Notes under the pieces: model-generated
The model's input: the letters and a program-made list of their open reading frames with translations, nothing else
What the model was told of the DNA's origin: nothing
The model's database searches: none
In this document: one piece after another, positions 1 through 8,840 of the stretch
Numbering within the stretch: position 1 is the first letter of the stretch
How the letters are laid out: each line of letters begins with the position of its first letter
Program-made: the position numbers and the translations under genes
Origin: Chara braunii
Lineage: Eukaryota; Streptophyta; Charophyceae; Charales; Characeae
Reading direction: 5' to 3'
DNA length: 23,814 bases
NCBI GenBank assembly: GCA_003427395.1
Contig: BFEA01000058.1
Coordinates: forward strand, 4,271,458 to 4,295,271

Positions 1-1
1 T

Positions 2-961
2 GACTTCCTAGGTCGAGCGGCCTCCCAGCAACCGGTACCTCCTCCCTTTCGGAGGGAAACATCATTGCAGGCTCTGATATCGTCTGGACAGGCCCTAGAC
101 TCGACTACGTGGACTGGTACTGGCCTACCTCTAAGACGGCGGGACTTACCCTGGAACCCCCAGGACTGGACATGGCCAAGACAGAACCACTTGAGAAAGA
201 AGACCCCCCTACAGATGATGACAACAAAGCTTATTTACAGGTCTCTCCTCCCAGCTGTGGACATTTGGGAAGAACTCAGAAATCGGTGGGCCAAAAGGTA
301 CTCGCTCCCTCCCGCCCGATTGGAACAGTGGACCAGAAAGAAGTGGAAATGCCAGTGTGCTGTATGGATGGCCTTGCCAGATCAAAAGCATGCGGGCCCA
401 CTCTGGTTAATAGCACATTTGGCGATTCCAACGGCGGAATGGCAGGCGGCGAAGAGCCAACGCCACGATACTGCCTGTGCGGCGGGATGTGGGGAAGTGG
501 AAAAGCTCCCCCACCTCTTTGTGCAATGCCCGGTGGTACAGTGTCTGTGGGAATGGTGGGCAGAGAGGGCGAATGGTACCCCGTTGCAAGTCGCAGAAGA
601 CAGCGTAACTGAGATTCTCTTGGGGCCAGTTATGGGTCCGCACCAGGGAGGACTGGGCCAACTGCTGGCTGCTGAAATCCTCAGAACGGAGCTGGTGTGG
701 ACCATATGGACAGCAAGGAACGAGCGAATCCGTCAGGGGGTGCAGTTTACGACAGAAATGCTCAAACGGCGAGCACTGGAAAATATCAGGGCAGCAATAT
801 CTAGTGATATGGCACGCTGCACAAAAGGAGCCACAGACGGGGAAGCAAAGTTCTTGGCCCGATGGGCACCGTACGAACGCCTCGTCGTCCGAGGAGAGTG
901 TCCCGGCCGGCTGGCATTTGGCCCGGCCCTGCAAAATGTAGTCCCAAGTCAGAATGAATGA
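2..961 (+). CDS. LINE ORF2 C-terminal fragment (zf-RVT domain)
   Basis: The frame is open from base 2 to a TGA at 959-961, so the gene is cut by the left window edge and no start is visible. The RT core (palm, YxDD) is not in the window. The C-terminal part carries a zinc motif reading CAAGCGEVEKLPHLFVQC at about 477-530, followed by an aromatic WEWW stretch; this matches the zf-RVT domain that follows the reverse transcriptase of plant-type LINEs. About 135 residues follow, with basic and tryptophan-rich helices (for example ELVWTIWTARNERIRQG). No stop or frameshift interrupts the visible 319 codons, so this copy may be fairly young. The family role is target-primed reverse transcription of the element RNA. 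The assignment rests on the zinc motif and on the downstream UTR and A tail. Confidence 0.72.
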   Translation, partial: DFLGRAASQQPVPPPFRRETSLQALISSGQALDSTTWTGTGLPLRRRDLPWNPQDWTWPRQNHLRKKTPLQMMTTKLIYRSLLPAVDIWEELRNRWAKRYSLPPARLEQWTRKKWKCQCAVWMALPDQKHAGPLWLIAHLAIPTAEWQAAKSQRHDTACAAGCGEVEKLPHLFVQCPVVQCLWEWWAERANGTPLQVAEDSVTEILLGPVMGPHQGGLGQLLAAEILRTELVWTIWTARNERIRQGVQFTTEMLKRRALENIRAAISSDMARCTKGATDGEAKFLARWAPYERLVVRGECPGRLAFGPALQNVVPSQNE

Positions 962-1653
962 GCTGTGTACCATAGTTAGGTAGGAAGATTAGTTTAGGGA
1001 GGGAGGGGAGGGGGGGGTAGTGTACAGTAGTAGGGAGTGTTGAAATCTGCAAGAAAAGGCTGGGGAAGTATGGACAATAAGTTGAGGAGTGTGTAATTAG
1101 GGAATGCATATGATGTTGGCTTGTAGCTTAGGTAAGGGGGGGGGGAGAGGCCACCCTGTGGGAGTGGCCAGCGTTTTTTTCTTTTTCTACTAACAGTAAA
1201 CAGCTAGGGATGGGAGGGGACTGGAACAGACAGTAAATAAGTGTAGTAGGAGGGCATAAAGGCCGGAAGAAGGGCTGGTAACAGCAGAGGGATAGGAAGG
1301 TGCAGTATACGAGTGGGAGTGGTATTGGAGTGATACGAAACCTGTGACGGATATGCGGGCTCAGGAGACTACTAGCCCCACCCCGCCTAGTGCCTCCCCT
1401 CATGGAGGTCCCCCTCTCAGCGCTCAGGGTAACGTTGAGTGTTTCCCGGCTGAGAGCTGAACCCTCAGAGGGGGAGGCAGAAGGAGGATGGTGGCGCTAG
1501 CAGTACCCCCTTGACGGCGCCTCGGGCCGCAAGGGCAAGGCCTTTCTCTCTCTCTTGCCATGCTTGCCGGTGATAAGCAACCGGACTGCTGCCCCCCAGA
1601 ATAGATGGGGCCGTGTTTTTGTTAAAAAGAAAAAAAAAAAGAAAAAAAAGAAA
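962..1653 (+). other. LINE 3' untranslated region and A-rich tail
   Basis: This stretch of about 690 bp has no coding signal. It is purine-rich on the + strand near 1000-1030 (runs of G and GGA) and again near 1130-1145, and it ends in the A-rich tail at about 1624-1653. Small open frames here are low-complexity and I do not regard them as genes. Confidence 0.6.
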
Positions 1654-1763
1654 ATGCCACCTTTTGTCTTCTTCTGCTCAGCCTCCAGTACCCGACACTT
1701 CTACCACTACTTGAGTGGTACCGGCCTACCTGCTACTTGAGTGTTTTTCCCACTGCTCTTAAG
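1654..1763. other. Short unassigned spacer between LINE tail and LTR
   Basis: No gene or repeat can be recognised. It contains a short internal echo (CTACTTGAGTG appears twice, near 1711 and 1734). Five bases before the LTR (1759-1763, TTAAG) are where a target-site duplication of the gypsy element would lie, but the partner LTR was not found. Confidence 0.3.
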
Positions 1764-2003
1764 TGACGTGGGCCTCTACCCGCTGCAACCCTTGAAGTCA
1801 CGGCCACAGGTAAGTACTGGCCCTGCGGGGCCTTTCAACCAACAAGTACCCTTGCGGGTCACTCACACTCAGGCCGACAAGCACTCAGACAGGCACGCAC
1901 ACACACAGACTTAGAAATCACAGCAGAATTCGGTAATCTCAGCAAGGCATACATTCCAGCGGCAAATCCCAGAAATCAGTCTGTGTTTTGGCGGGTCATT
2001 ACA
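1764..2003 (-). repeat. 3' LTR of gypsy element 1
   Basis: Read on the minus strand, this about 240-bp block begins TGTAATGACC and ends near CCCACGTCA, giving TG...CA ends. It aligns along its length with 10995-11267, which also begins TGTAATGACC. Shared internal blocks on the + strand include AGGTAAGTAC, AAGTACCCTTGCGG, CCGACAAGCACTC and the CAGTCTGTGTT stretch near the end. It lies directly downstream of integrase remnants on the same strand, as a 3' LTR should. No polypurine tract precedes it, unlike the other copy. The 3' boundary is set by where homology to the second copy stops and is good to perhaps 10-20 bp. Confidence 0.62.
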
Positions 2004-2009
2004 TTCTGA

Positions 2010-2990
2010 ATTCCTGACCGAGTCGGCTATAGCCTTTACCTAGACACGTTCCCCTACCTGAAATGTGGACTGTCGTTTGTGTTTGTTCGCATTGGCAATC
2101 ATAGCCTCCTGAGACTTTCTGATGTGCTCGAAAGCCTGCTGCAAGAGCTTTTCGTACTGGACATGGTTCCAGGTGTTTTAGATGGTCGATTTTCAGGAAG
2201 GAGGAAGTCTAGTGCAGATCTAGGCCTCCATCCCAAATGCAGTTCATTCTGACAGACGCCTGTGGTGCTGTGAACAGTGTTGTTGTAAAGAATGGCGATG
2301 ACCGGCAACTTCCCATCCTAGTCATCGTGGCTGGGCTTTTGCCTCAGCAGGTGTTGCACCACACGGTTCATCTGTGCTGCTTGACCGTTGGCTTCGGGAT
2401 GGTTCCTGGAGGCCATCTGAAGCTGGCTGCCCATTTGCTCAGCAGCCTTCTTCCAGATTTCACTCGAGAATCGGACATCTCTATTACTAACTATAGACTT
2501 GGGCAGTCCAAATCACGCACCCAGTTATCCATGAATAACTTGATGAGGTGCTCAGTCCTTGCAGTCTTAGGCATGGGGATTAGTCTAGCATACTTGGTAA
2601 ACCTATCTACTATGACGAAGAGATGTCTCTTGCCACTCTTGCTGGTCAAGAGGGTATCCATGGAATCCATGGAGACACTCTGTCCCGGACCTGCAGGAAT
2701 GGGCAAGGGCTTGAGTAACGCAAGTGGTGCTCACTAGATGGAACGCATAACCTTTTGAACCCTGCGTTTTCAAGAAAGAGTAATTCGTCCACCAACAGAA
2801 ACTCGTCAAATGTGGCCTTGTTCTGGGCCTGAAGTTTGCGTATGAAGTCCATCATGACGGGATCTTCCTTGTAGGCATCCACCAACGATCGGGTTACATG
2901 GTCAGATAAGCCGAATTCAATTATTAGCGCACCTAGGTAGTCTGCCCTACGTGACAACGCATCAACAACCTTGTTGTACTCTCCCTTCAC
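2010..2990 (-). pseudogene. Integrase (with RNase H tail) of gypsy element 1, inactivated
   Basis: The N-terminal part (2646-2990) continues from RNase H (KGEYNKVVDALSRRADYLGA) into the linker before the integrase zinc domain; the HHCC domain itself is largely lost between about 2700 and 2760. The core begins MPIPAGPGQSVSMD, keeping the first catalytic Asp, and runs through DRFTKYARLI before a frameshift near 2500. The next frame reads IVSNRDVRF, where the second catalytic Asp is Asn, and NGQAAQMNR, where the catalytic Glu is Ala. Then come an in-frame TAG, the stretch AILYNNTVHSTTGV, another frameshift near 2160, and STFQVGERV followed by TAG where Trp is usual. The C-terminal domain stops abruptly at the LTR. 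Integrases of this family insert the cDNA into chromosomes; this one cannot be catalytic. Confidence 0.78.
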
Positions 2991-3158
2991 GTAGTCTAGC
3001 TTAAAGTCGTATTGATCTATGACTTCAATCCAGCGTTTGAGTGCATCGGAGTGAACAGAATGTATCTTGATCTACTCGAGTGTATGATGATCAGTTCTCA
3101 GATAGAAGAACCTACCAAGCAGATACTGCCTCCAATGGACAAGGGCTTTGTAGAGGGC

Positions 3159-3785
3159 CTAGAGTTCTCTTTCATAGGTGGACTTCACCAACTTCTTAGA
3201 TGGCATTTTCTTGGTCTGGTACTTGATCGGCCTCAACTTTTTCCCTTCCAATTGGGCCAGCGTTGTGCCAATGCCTTGTTGGCTTGCGTTAGTGGTCACA
3301 ACCAATGACCTATCAGGATCGAGGACTATGAGAATCTCATGGTGTGTGAGAGCATACTTCAATCTTTTGAAAGCAGCCTCACACGCATCTGTCGACTCCA
3401 AGGGTGTGTCAGGGCGTGTTAGACCAGTCAAAGGGGAGGTCACCGCACTATAATGCTTCACTAAATTTCGGTAGTAGCCACACATCCCTAGGAATGAATT
3501 GACCTTTGTCACAAACTGGGGTCGTGGCCAGTCACGAATGCTAGCCACCTTCGCATCTTCCGGCCTTATCCCTTCTGCGGATATCTCGTGACCCAAGTTC
3601 AAGATTCTAGTGCAACCGAACTCCCATTTCTCTAAATTGATCTTATACTTGTGTTGTCGCAGGAGTGAAAGTGCAGTTTCTGCATGCTGGGCATGCTTCT
3701 CGAGAGTCCTACTGAAGATAAGAATATTGCCAAGGTACACGACGATGAACTTCTCCAAGTAGTCATGAAACACCTGCGGCAACAC
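3159..3785 (-). pseudogene. Reverse transcriptase / RNase H fragment of gypsy element 1, active sites lost
   Basis: The 208-residue frame starts inside the RT palm (VFHDYLEKFIVVYL), so the fingers and first part of the palm are deleted; sequence just upstream (3786-3870) is the protease tail. The RT active-site motif, YLDD in the family, reads YLGN here, so both Asp residues are gone. Next come the connection region (LGHEISAEGIRPEDAKV, then FLGMCGYYRNLVKHYS) and an RNase H beginning LVVTTNASQQGIGTTL, where the first catalytic Asp is replaced by Asn. The frame ends at STYEREL, and the rest of RNase H resumes near 2990 after about 170 bp of broken frame. The motif order is textbook Ty3/gypsy. 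The protein would have neither polymerase nor RNase H activity. Confidence 0.85.
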
Positions 3786-4170
3786 AAGTACAATATCAAT
3801 TTAGTACGGAGGTGGACTTAGCTACTCTGACGCTTCTTCCATCAGACAACACTTGCTTGAGGACTTTCCAGTCTCAGTCAAACTTGGGCTTAGCAACCTC
3901 AAGGTAGTACATACCTAACATAATGTCAAAAGGCAAGTCGTCGCTAATTAGGCACAAAATATGATGATTAAGCTCCCCACCTCCATAAGAGAAGGTGCAT
4001 ACCACATCCTTGACGTAGTCCTTGACTAACATGTGCTCTTTGTTGGCTAGAGTAGATGTTGTGGGTCTGCTTAAGCGCTGCACTCTGTCCGCAAGGCACA
4101 ATCTCTCAGTCCCCAAGGGAGAATCTCTCAACTCAGTCCCCAAGGCAGAATCTTTGAACACACTTGCCAC
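3786..4170 (-). pseudogene. Retropepsin-like protease C-terminal remnant of gypsy element 1
   Basis: The 3874-4170 frame contains STLANKEHMLVKDYVKDV, then ISDDLPFDIMLGMYYLEVAK, matching the C-terminal half of gypsy aspartic proteases (the D-I-x-LGM-x-x-L signature). A stop at 3874 is followed in frame by more family-like sequence (VLKQVLSDGRSVRVAKS). The catalytic D-[ST]-G-A segment expected about 40 residues earlier is not visible. In its place lies an imperfect 27-bp duplication (4106-4160) encoding the echo DSPLGTE and DSALGTE. The enzyme would normally process the Gag-Pol polyprotein; this copy lacks its catalytic Asp motif. Confidence 0.65.
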
Positions 4171-4780
4171 CTACACCAAGTTCCACAACGAAATGCTCTC
4201 CTCTAGGACCTCTAGACTGTACCACCCGAGACTCACGAGGGTTCCTTGCCGACCGCTTTGTTTCTAAGTCTTCTAAGGCTTCAGACACATCCAACAAATT
4301 GAGCGTTGTTTGGTATAGATGTGTCTGTGGGGTGACTAGTGAGTCAATAGCTTCGGCGAACTCTTGAAATCGTGAGGGTATTTCAACCACTTCAGCATGA
4401 GTAGAAGCAGCTATAACTTCTACTGGTCGGATGTATTTCCTGACTGGTGATTGTAGATGCACCACTCTGTGCAAAAGATCCCCCATAACCACCTATGGGA
4501 GGAATCTTTTGAGAGACCTTTGCGTTGTTACATTTAAATTGCTGATGGCCATATTTGCCGCTGTTGATGCAAGCTCCTTGCAAGTACCGGTCCCTCCACA
4601 CAACCTAATCCGAGCCAGCCCTCACCCAAGCCGGAGTCTTGATTGAGTTATGAGCCTGCCACTGACTCTTTTGCTATCCTAACTTGCCACGACCAGCCGC
4701 CTTTCCTTTGGTCATGGCAGAGAGGTTGCCACCCTCTGGACTCTCCTCGCCACCTACCTTTGTTTCCTCCACAAGATCGG
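4133..4780 (-). pseudogene. Gag (nucleocapsid end) remnant of gypsy element 1
   Basis: The 4392-4601 frame includes CINSGKYGHQQFKC, a CCHC zinc knuckle in which the second Cys is Ser, so zinc binding is probably lost. The flanking frame 4133-4492 is the spacer between nucleocapsid and protease (for example IPSRFQEFAEAIDSLVTPQ). Above 4601 a shifted frame reads DDLSDLVEETKVGGEESPEG then MTKGKAAGRGKLG up to a stop, which looks like the Gag stretch before the knuckle. The Gag body and N-terminus cannot be traced beyond about 4800. In the family this protein packages the element RNA. Confidence 0.6.
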
Positions 4781-4799
4781 AGAGATCGTCGATCTCGTT

Positions 4800-7020
4800 T
4801 TGATTCCCATTTTATGATCCTGGCCAATTTCGAAAACGTATAACTCGTTCATTTCTCTACAGAATCGAGCGAGGGAGGAGGCAAAGTGGGTTTTTTTGGA
4901 CGTCGCGAGTTAAGTGATGCGGTCAGTTTCAGTGATGAGGAAGTAGATTGGACGCTCTACGAACTAAGGGAAGTAGATTGGACGCTCTACGAACTAAGGG
5001 TTGTCGGAGAGTGTAGTGGACGTGGAAGTAGAGGGATCACAGAATGCGAAGCTTACCTGGCTCTTGATGAGATCAAGCGACGGAATGTGTGCAGTAGAGG
5101 TTTAGGGGATGGGCGAACTCGATGGGGAGGTCGGGTTAGAGAGTGGATTCGGGAGTGTGGGAAATATGAGCCGCGCGAGGTAGGAACAACTTTGCAATGT
5201 GAATGCACCTGCGCGTACTCTAGCGGACGATCCATTTCGATTTTGCTCGTCCTATCGGTAGGAAAGACAGATAAGCGTGGGTGCATTGAAGATTGAGGAA
5301 AGGAGAATTGTGAGGGAGAGACTTGAATTGAAGGTGTTGTATCGTCCCAAAATCGTAGTGGAAAATACTCCGCTCATAGTAGTAGCGACTGAGCGAAGCG
5401 GCTAATGGGCGGGTGCTCTCCCCCACTTGGCTGATCGACGTGAGGTTGAAGCTGCAACTTCGTTAGGAAGGCGAACCTTCCCGTGATCTAGTATGAGTTT
5501 TACCTTCATTTGTAGAGCCGGTGAATAAGGGAATCGGTCACCCGCTTCGATAGGAGACCGCTCTTTCATCAGCGCAACTGTGGTACTCGTTCTCAGCGTC
5601 GAAGTTGTTGGTGTGGCGAAGGCCGTCGTCCTGACGTTTGAGTTGGTGCTCGTAGCCATTTGCACACCCGCCGCGGTCACTGAGAAAACTGCGTTTGGCC
5701 TTTGTAGACATCGTCATCCTTGCGAAGATGCTGATGGTCGCCACTCTCCGTCTCCAATTGCGTGTGCCGGTGCTGATCGTTCAAGGGGAAAAGACTCTGA
5801 TCAGCGCATTGCCGCTGGTCTCATACCGATTATGCTGGTATAGCTAAAGCCAAACAGCCAGCTACTGTTAGTCTGAACCTGGTTGTTTCATGGTAGCTAG
5901 GTGCATTTGTATCCATGCAGTGGGGGTTGGTTGAGCTTGTGAGGGAGGCAACGAGCAACTGGGTTGGAATTGAGCGCCACACGCAGAGAAAGAGAAAAGG
6001 CGAGGGGAGGATGATGATGCGAGGCACATACCTGGTCCTGACTATGGTCTACGGGGTCGACATCTTCGTGCACTGCGGTTCTTGTTGCTGACGCTAACGG
6101 GGTGTATGGCCAATTTATAGGCTGGTAGTAGCTGTGTAGTAGTAGTCTGTGTGCTGAGCGCCAAGCAGAAGGAAGGGAGCGGGAGGCATGGAGAGCACCT
6201 TACGTGACTGCTGAAGATGAGCCGCCCTGTGGAAGTTGACTACGGCTCACATGAGTTCCGTACGAAGGTGCATGGCCGAGCTTTACTGGCGGGGGCGGCT
6301 AACTTTTGTTACGGTACAGCGGAGCCATTTCCGACTCTTACTGGTAGTTTGTTGTGTGTTGCTACGCGTCGCCATCATTTGTGACAAAGTGTGAAGGAGG
6401 TGTGCACTATTTGTCAGGCGACGGGGCTATCTGAGATCAAGGTAGTGGGGTTTGGTGGCGTGATCAGGCTCGAGAGGGGGATATCGCCAGGACTTGAAGC
6501 TTGTCAGGGTACCGGTGACTAGCGGTTGTGGGCATTGGCCATCATTGCGGGGCCCTCTGGCGTATCAAGGCAAGAAGGCCCTCTCCTGAGAGTTGAGTCA
6601 GTCCCTCTCTTGTATCTCGAGCGTTTGTAATCCTGTTTTGAGAGGAATGCGGCAGGCGGGATTGCAACCCGTAGGTCCGCAACAAGACTCTGTGGGGAGT
6701 CAGCCCACCGATTGCGGGAGCTCTGCCGGGACTAAGGAGGAGTTCTGGAGGCAGGGAACTGAGAGGTAAGGGTTTCGCTTTCGTTCTGTAAACCCAGTTA
6801 TAACCCAATATCTGTATTCTTGATTGTGTTTTGGCTGAATATACTGAGTGCATCCCTCCTTTGACTTTTAGTTTGACTTTCGGGACATGATTCAGACTAA
6901 GTAAGGGAATACATGCGCAATGCCAGCTTCGGTTTCATTGTTTGACTGAAAGCAGATTGTGGGGTTGCGTCTAGGGGAAGGATGGGAGGAAGGCAACTTT
7001 GCTTGAGTTTGGCTGGGTCT
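4800..7020. other. 2.2 kb with no recognisable gene
   Basis: This is probably the degraded 5' part of element 1 or older repeat sequence, but nothing is diagnostic. An open frame on the + strand (4886-5296, 136 codons) contains a perfect 30-bp tandem duplication (4940-4969 and 4970-4999), so the decapeptide EVDWTLYELR is encoded twice; it matches nothing I know. On the minus strand 5402-5680 is Ser/Thr/Ala-rich and could be a Gag N-terminal remnant, but that is a guess. No LTR matching 1764-2003 and no tRNA primer-binding site was seen. Confidence 0.3.
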
Positions 7021-7090
7021 ATCAAAGGTTGGGAGAGTCTCCATAAGATTGGAGTGCCCAGTGCTATGTTTATTTTTGATTGCCTGAAGG

Positions 7091-7778
7091 ACCAGACAGG
7101 TTCCCATAAGTTTGGGTGGTCTGGTTGCTCTGACTTGCGAGGGCTGCCTGTGGATGACTTTTCAAGGGCCAAGCATGTTCCATAAGTTTGGGTGGCTTGG
7201 TCGCCTTGTTTACTTTGGGTTTCTTTCAGTTCTTTTGGTTCTGAACGAGGAGGTTTGAGCATGTTCCATAAATTTGGGTGGCTCAGCCTCTTCTTGCTTT
7301 GGCTTTAAGGGAAAGAATCAGGCAGAGGACCAGACATGTTCCATAAGTTTGGGTGGTCTTGGTCCAAAGCCGCGCACATGCTGGAACCAGAAGGTTATAA
7401 CTTGGCTATATTTTACTACTATGTTACTTTGAACAGGCTAGTCAGACAAGGTTCCATAAGTTTGGGTGGTTTGACTATCGCCTATCACAAACTGAAGAGA
7501 GTATTAAATAAGAATAAACTTGTAGTAAGAAGGGGCAGGTTGAATCTTGAGCTAAAGATGATTGGTTCAATTATGTGCTACCTCAAAAGACTAAGTGCAG
7601 ATAATTATATAAACCTGGGATACTTAAACAGATGAGGGCGACTAGGGTGGCCTAGTCATGTGCCCAAAGAAGAGAAAAGTTGTTGTGCCCTATGTTTGTG
7701 TCTACTCAATGGCTGAGCTAGACATGTTCCATAAGTTTGGGTGGTTTAGATATGTTCCATAAGTTTGGGTGGTTTAGC
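7091..7778 (+). repeat. Array of seven covarying stem-loops with an invariant 20-nt loop
   Basis: Seven copies of a core close to ATGTTCCATAAGTTTGGGTG occur at about 7098-7118, 7175-7194, 7261-7280, 7336-7355, 7448-7468, 7724-7743 and 7752-7771. Each core is bracketed by arms that differ from copy to copy yet pair with each other. Examples are ACCAGAC with GTCTGGT (copy 1), CCAAGC with GCTTGG (copy 2), TGAGC with GCTCA plus an outer GAGG with CCTC (copy 3), GGACCAGAC with GTCTTGGTCC with one bulged T (copy 4), and TAGTCAGAC with GTTTGACTA with one G-U pair (copy 5). Copies 6 and 7 share the segment GTTTAGAT as 3' and 5' arm. Spacing is 71-112 bp for the first five, then 279 and 34. A degenerate eighth core may sit at 7040-7056. 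No protein is encoded consistently. The family is unknown to me. Confidence 0.8.
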
Positions 7779-7799
7779 TTTATGCACTATGTAAGCTGG

Positions 7800-7895
7800 G
7801 TATAAAGTATGGCTACGATCCGGACCATCGGACAAGGATCTGGACCGTCCGTGGTCCGGGGTCCGGGTCCGGATCTCGGTCCGGAGGTGTGGGCC
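7800..7895. repeat. TCCGG/CCGGA-rich repeat block (copy 1)
   Basis: The motif TCCGG or CCGGA and near variants (GGTCCGGG, CGGACC) recur within about 90 bp. The block resembles 9347-9440 in the same orientation: both begin around CGGACA and pass through a run of GTCCGG to GGGCCC. It may be part of a dispersed repeat. It encodes nothing. Confidence 0.5.
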
Positions 7896-8450
7896 CCAGC
7901 CCAACGGGCAAAATTTTTTTGGGTGGTCCAAGGCGTTCGTTCACGACCTAGGCCCCCTCAAAAAAATGGTGCCTGATTTTTTACTGCCCTCACCAACGAT
8001 CCGGAAGGCCCAGAAAGTCTATGAGGGGGTCTGCTAACTTTGGTTTTGTTTCCCACATGCGGCGCAAGGGTGCGGTGCACCCAGAGCAGTGTGGTGGTCA
8101 CCGATGCGCCAAAAAAAAAAAAGTAGTTGTTATGGGTGAGAACACTCGCACGCGTGAGAGAGAGGGAGAGAGCAAACAAATAACTCCTTATAATTTATTG
8201 GAAAACCCTTGCGGGTTATCCGAGAGGCCCCTGCAGATAATTAGCAAGGGCCTTCACACCATGAGTTAAGTAATGCTCATAGCCATGTGAGGGTTATGGC
8301 ACGCCAAGTATATATGCTGTTGATTCACATGAAGGTCCGTGTTTCAGCAATTATGGGACCATTGAGCACGCAAGTTTCTGGGCAGTAGCAGGCCAACTCA
8401 CCACGTGCTTTTCAGGGCTTCCCTCCACTGCTCACCAAATGTGCAAAACC
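7896..8450. other. Unassigned stretch with short A and T tracts
   Basis: No gene is visible. It contains a T7 near 7914, an A12 at about 8110-8121 that could be a short retroposon tail, an AG-rich stretch at 8155-8172, and a small stem-loop AACCC-TTGC-GGGTT near 8206. Confidence 0.3.
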
Positions 8451-8451
8451 A

Positions 8452-8840
8452 GAATGAATCTTCTTCTAGAACATGGAACCATACGCCACCATATGTTTTG
8501 CCTTTCATGCAAGTAGTGACGAGTGGAGCAAGACCTTCAGGGCCACTGATCGTAGGAAAAGAAAACGAAAAAAAGAGAGGAATGAATCTTCTGCTAGAAC
8601 ATGGAACCATACACTGCCGCCATATGTTTTGTCTTTTGTGCAAGTAGTGACGAGTGGAGCAAGGCCCTTAGGGCCACTGCTCGTAGGAAAAGAAAACAAA
8701 AAAAAGAGAGGAATGAATCTTCTGCTACAACATGGAACCATACACCGCCATATGTTTTGTCTTTTGTGCAAGTAGTGATGAGTGGAGCAAGGCCCTTAGG
8801 GCCACTGCTCGTACGAAAACGAAACAAAAGAAAGAGAGAG
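8452..8840. repeat. Three-copy tandem repeat of about 130 bp
   Basis: Units start with GAATGAATCTTCT at 8452, 8580 and 8711, giving periods of 128 and 131 bp. Each contains AACATGGAACCATAC, a CATATGTTTTG block, CAAGTAGTGA(C/T)GAGTGGAGC, GGGCCACTG and an A-rich AAAAGAAAACRAAA stretch. The third unit ends around 8840 in AAAGAGAGAG. Units 2 and 3 are closer to each other than to unit 1. Unit lengths are not multiples of three, and each frame breaks at unit boundaries, so the overlapping open frames here are not genes. Confidence 0.85.

Larger units (their letters stand above)
1..1653 (+). mobile_element. 3' part of a LINE (non-LTR retrotransposon)
   Basis: The sequence shows, in order, an open frame entering from the left edge with a LINE-type zinc motif, an untranslated stretch of about 660 bp, and an A-rich tail at about 1624-1653 interrupted by G. 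That order (ORF2 C-terminus, 3' UTR, A tail) is the standard 3' architecture of LINEs inserted by target-primed reverse transcription. The 5' end lies outside the window, so target-site duplications cannot be checked. The tail sits about 110 bp before an LTR of a minus-strand gypsy element, so the LINE probably inserted next to or into older retrotransposon sequence. Confidence 0.75.
1764..4780 (-). mobile_element. Degenerate Ty3/gypsy retrotransposon (element 1)
   Basis: Minus-strand fragments occur in the canonical Ty3/gypsy order: gag zinc knuckle (4392-4601), protease C-terminus (3874-4170), reverse transcriptase and RNase H (3159-3785), RNase H end and integrase N-terminus (2646-2990), integrase core (2210-2706) and 3' LTR. 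Frameshifts, nonsense codons and at least two deletions separate them. One deletion removes the RT fingers and proximal palm; another removes the integrase C-terminus and polypurine tract up to the LTR. Catalytic residues of RT, RNase H and integrase are substituted. A 5' LTR was not found between 4800 and 7000. The element cannot make functional enzymes. Confidence 0.82.

Noticed and set aside
407-973. 188-codon minus-strand frame opposite the LINE ORF
   Set aside because: It is a shadow of the LINE ORF2 frame, which carries the zinc motif on the + strand.
7091-7778. Regularly repeated 20-mer with intervening sequences, as in a CRISPR array
   Set aside because: Spacing is irregular (28 to 269 bp between cores), repeat arms vary with compensation, the context is a eukaryotic repeat region, and there are no cas genes.
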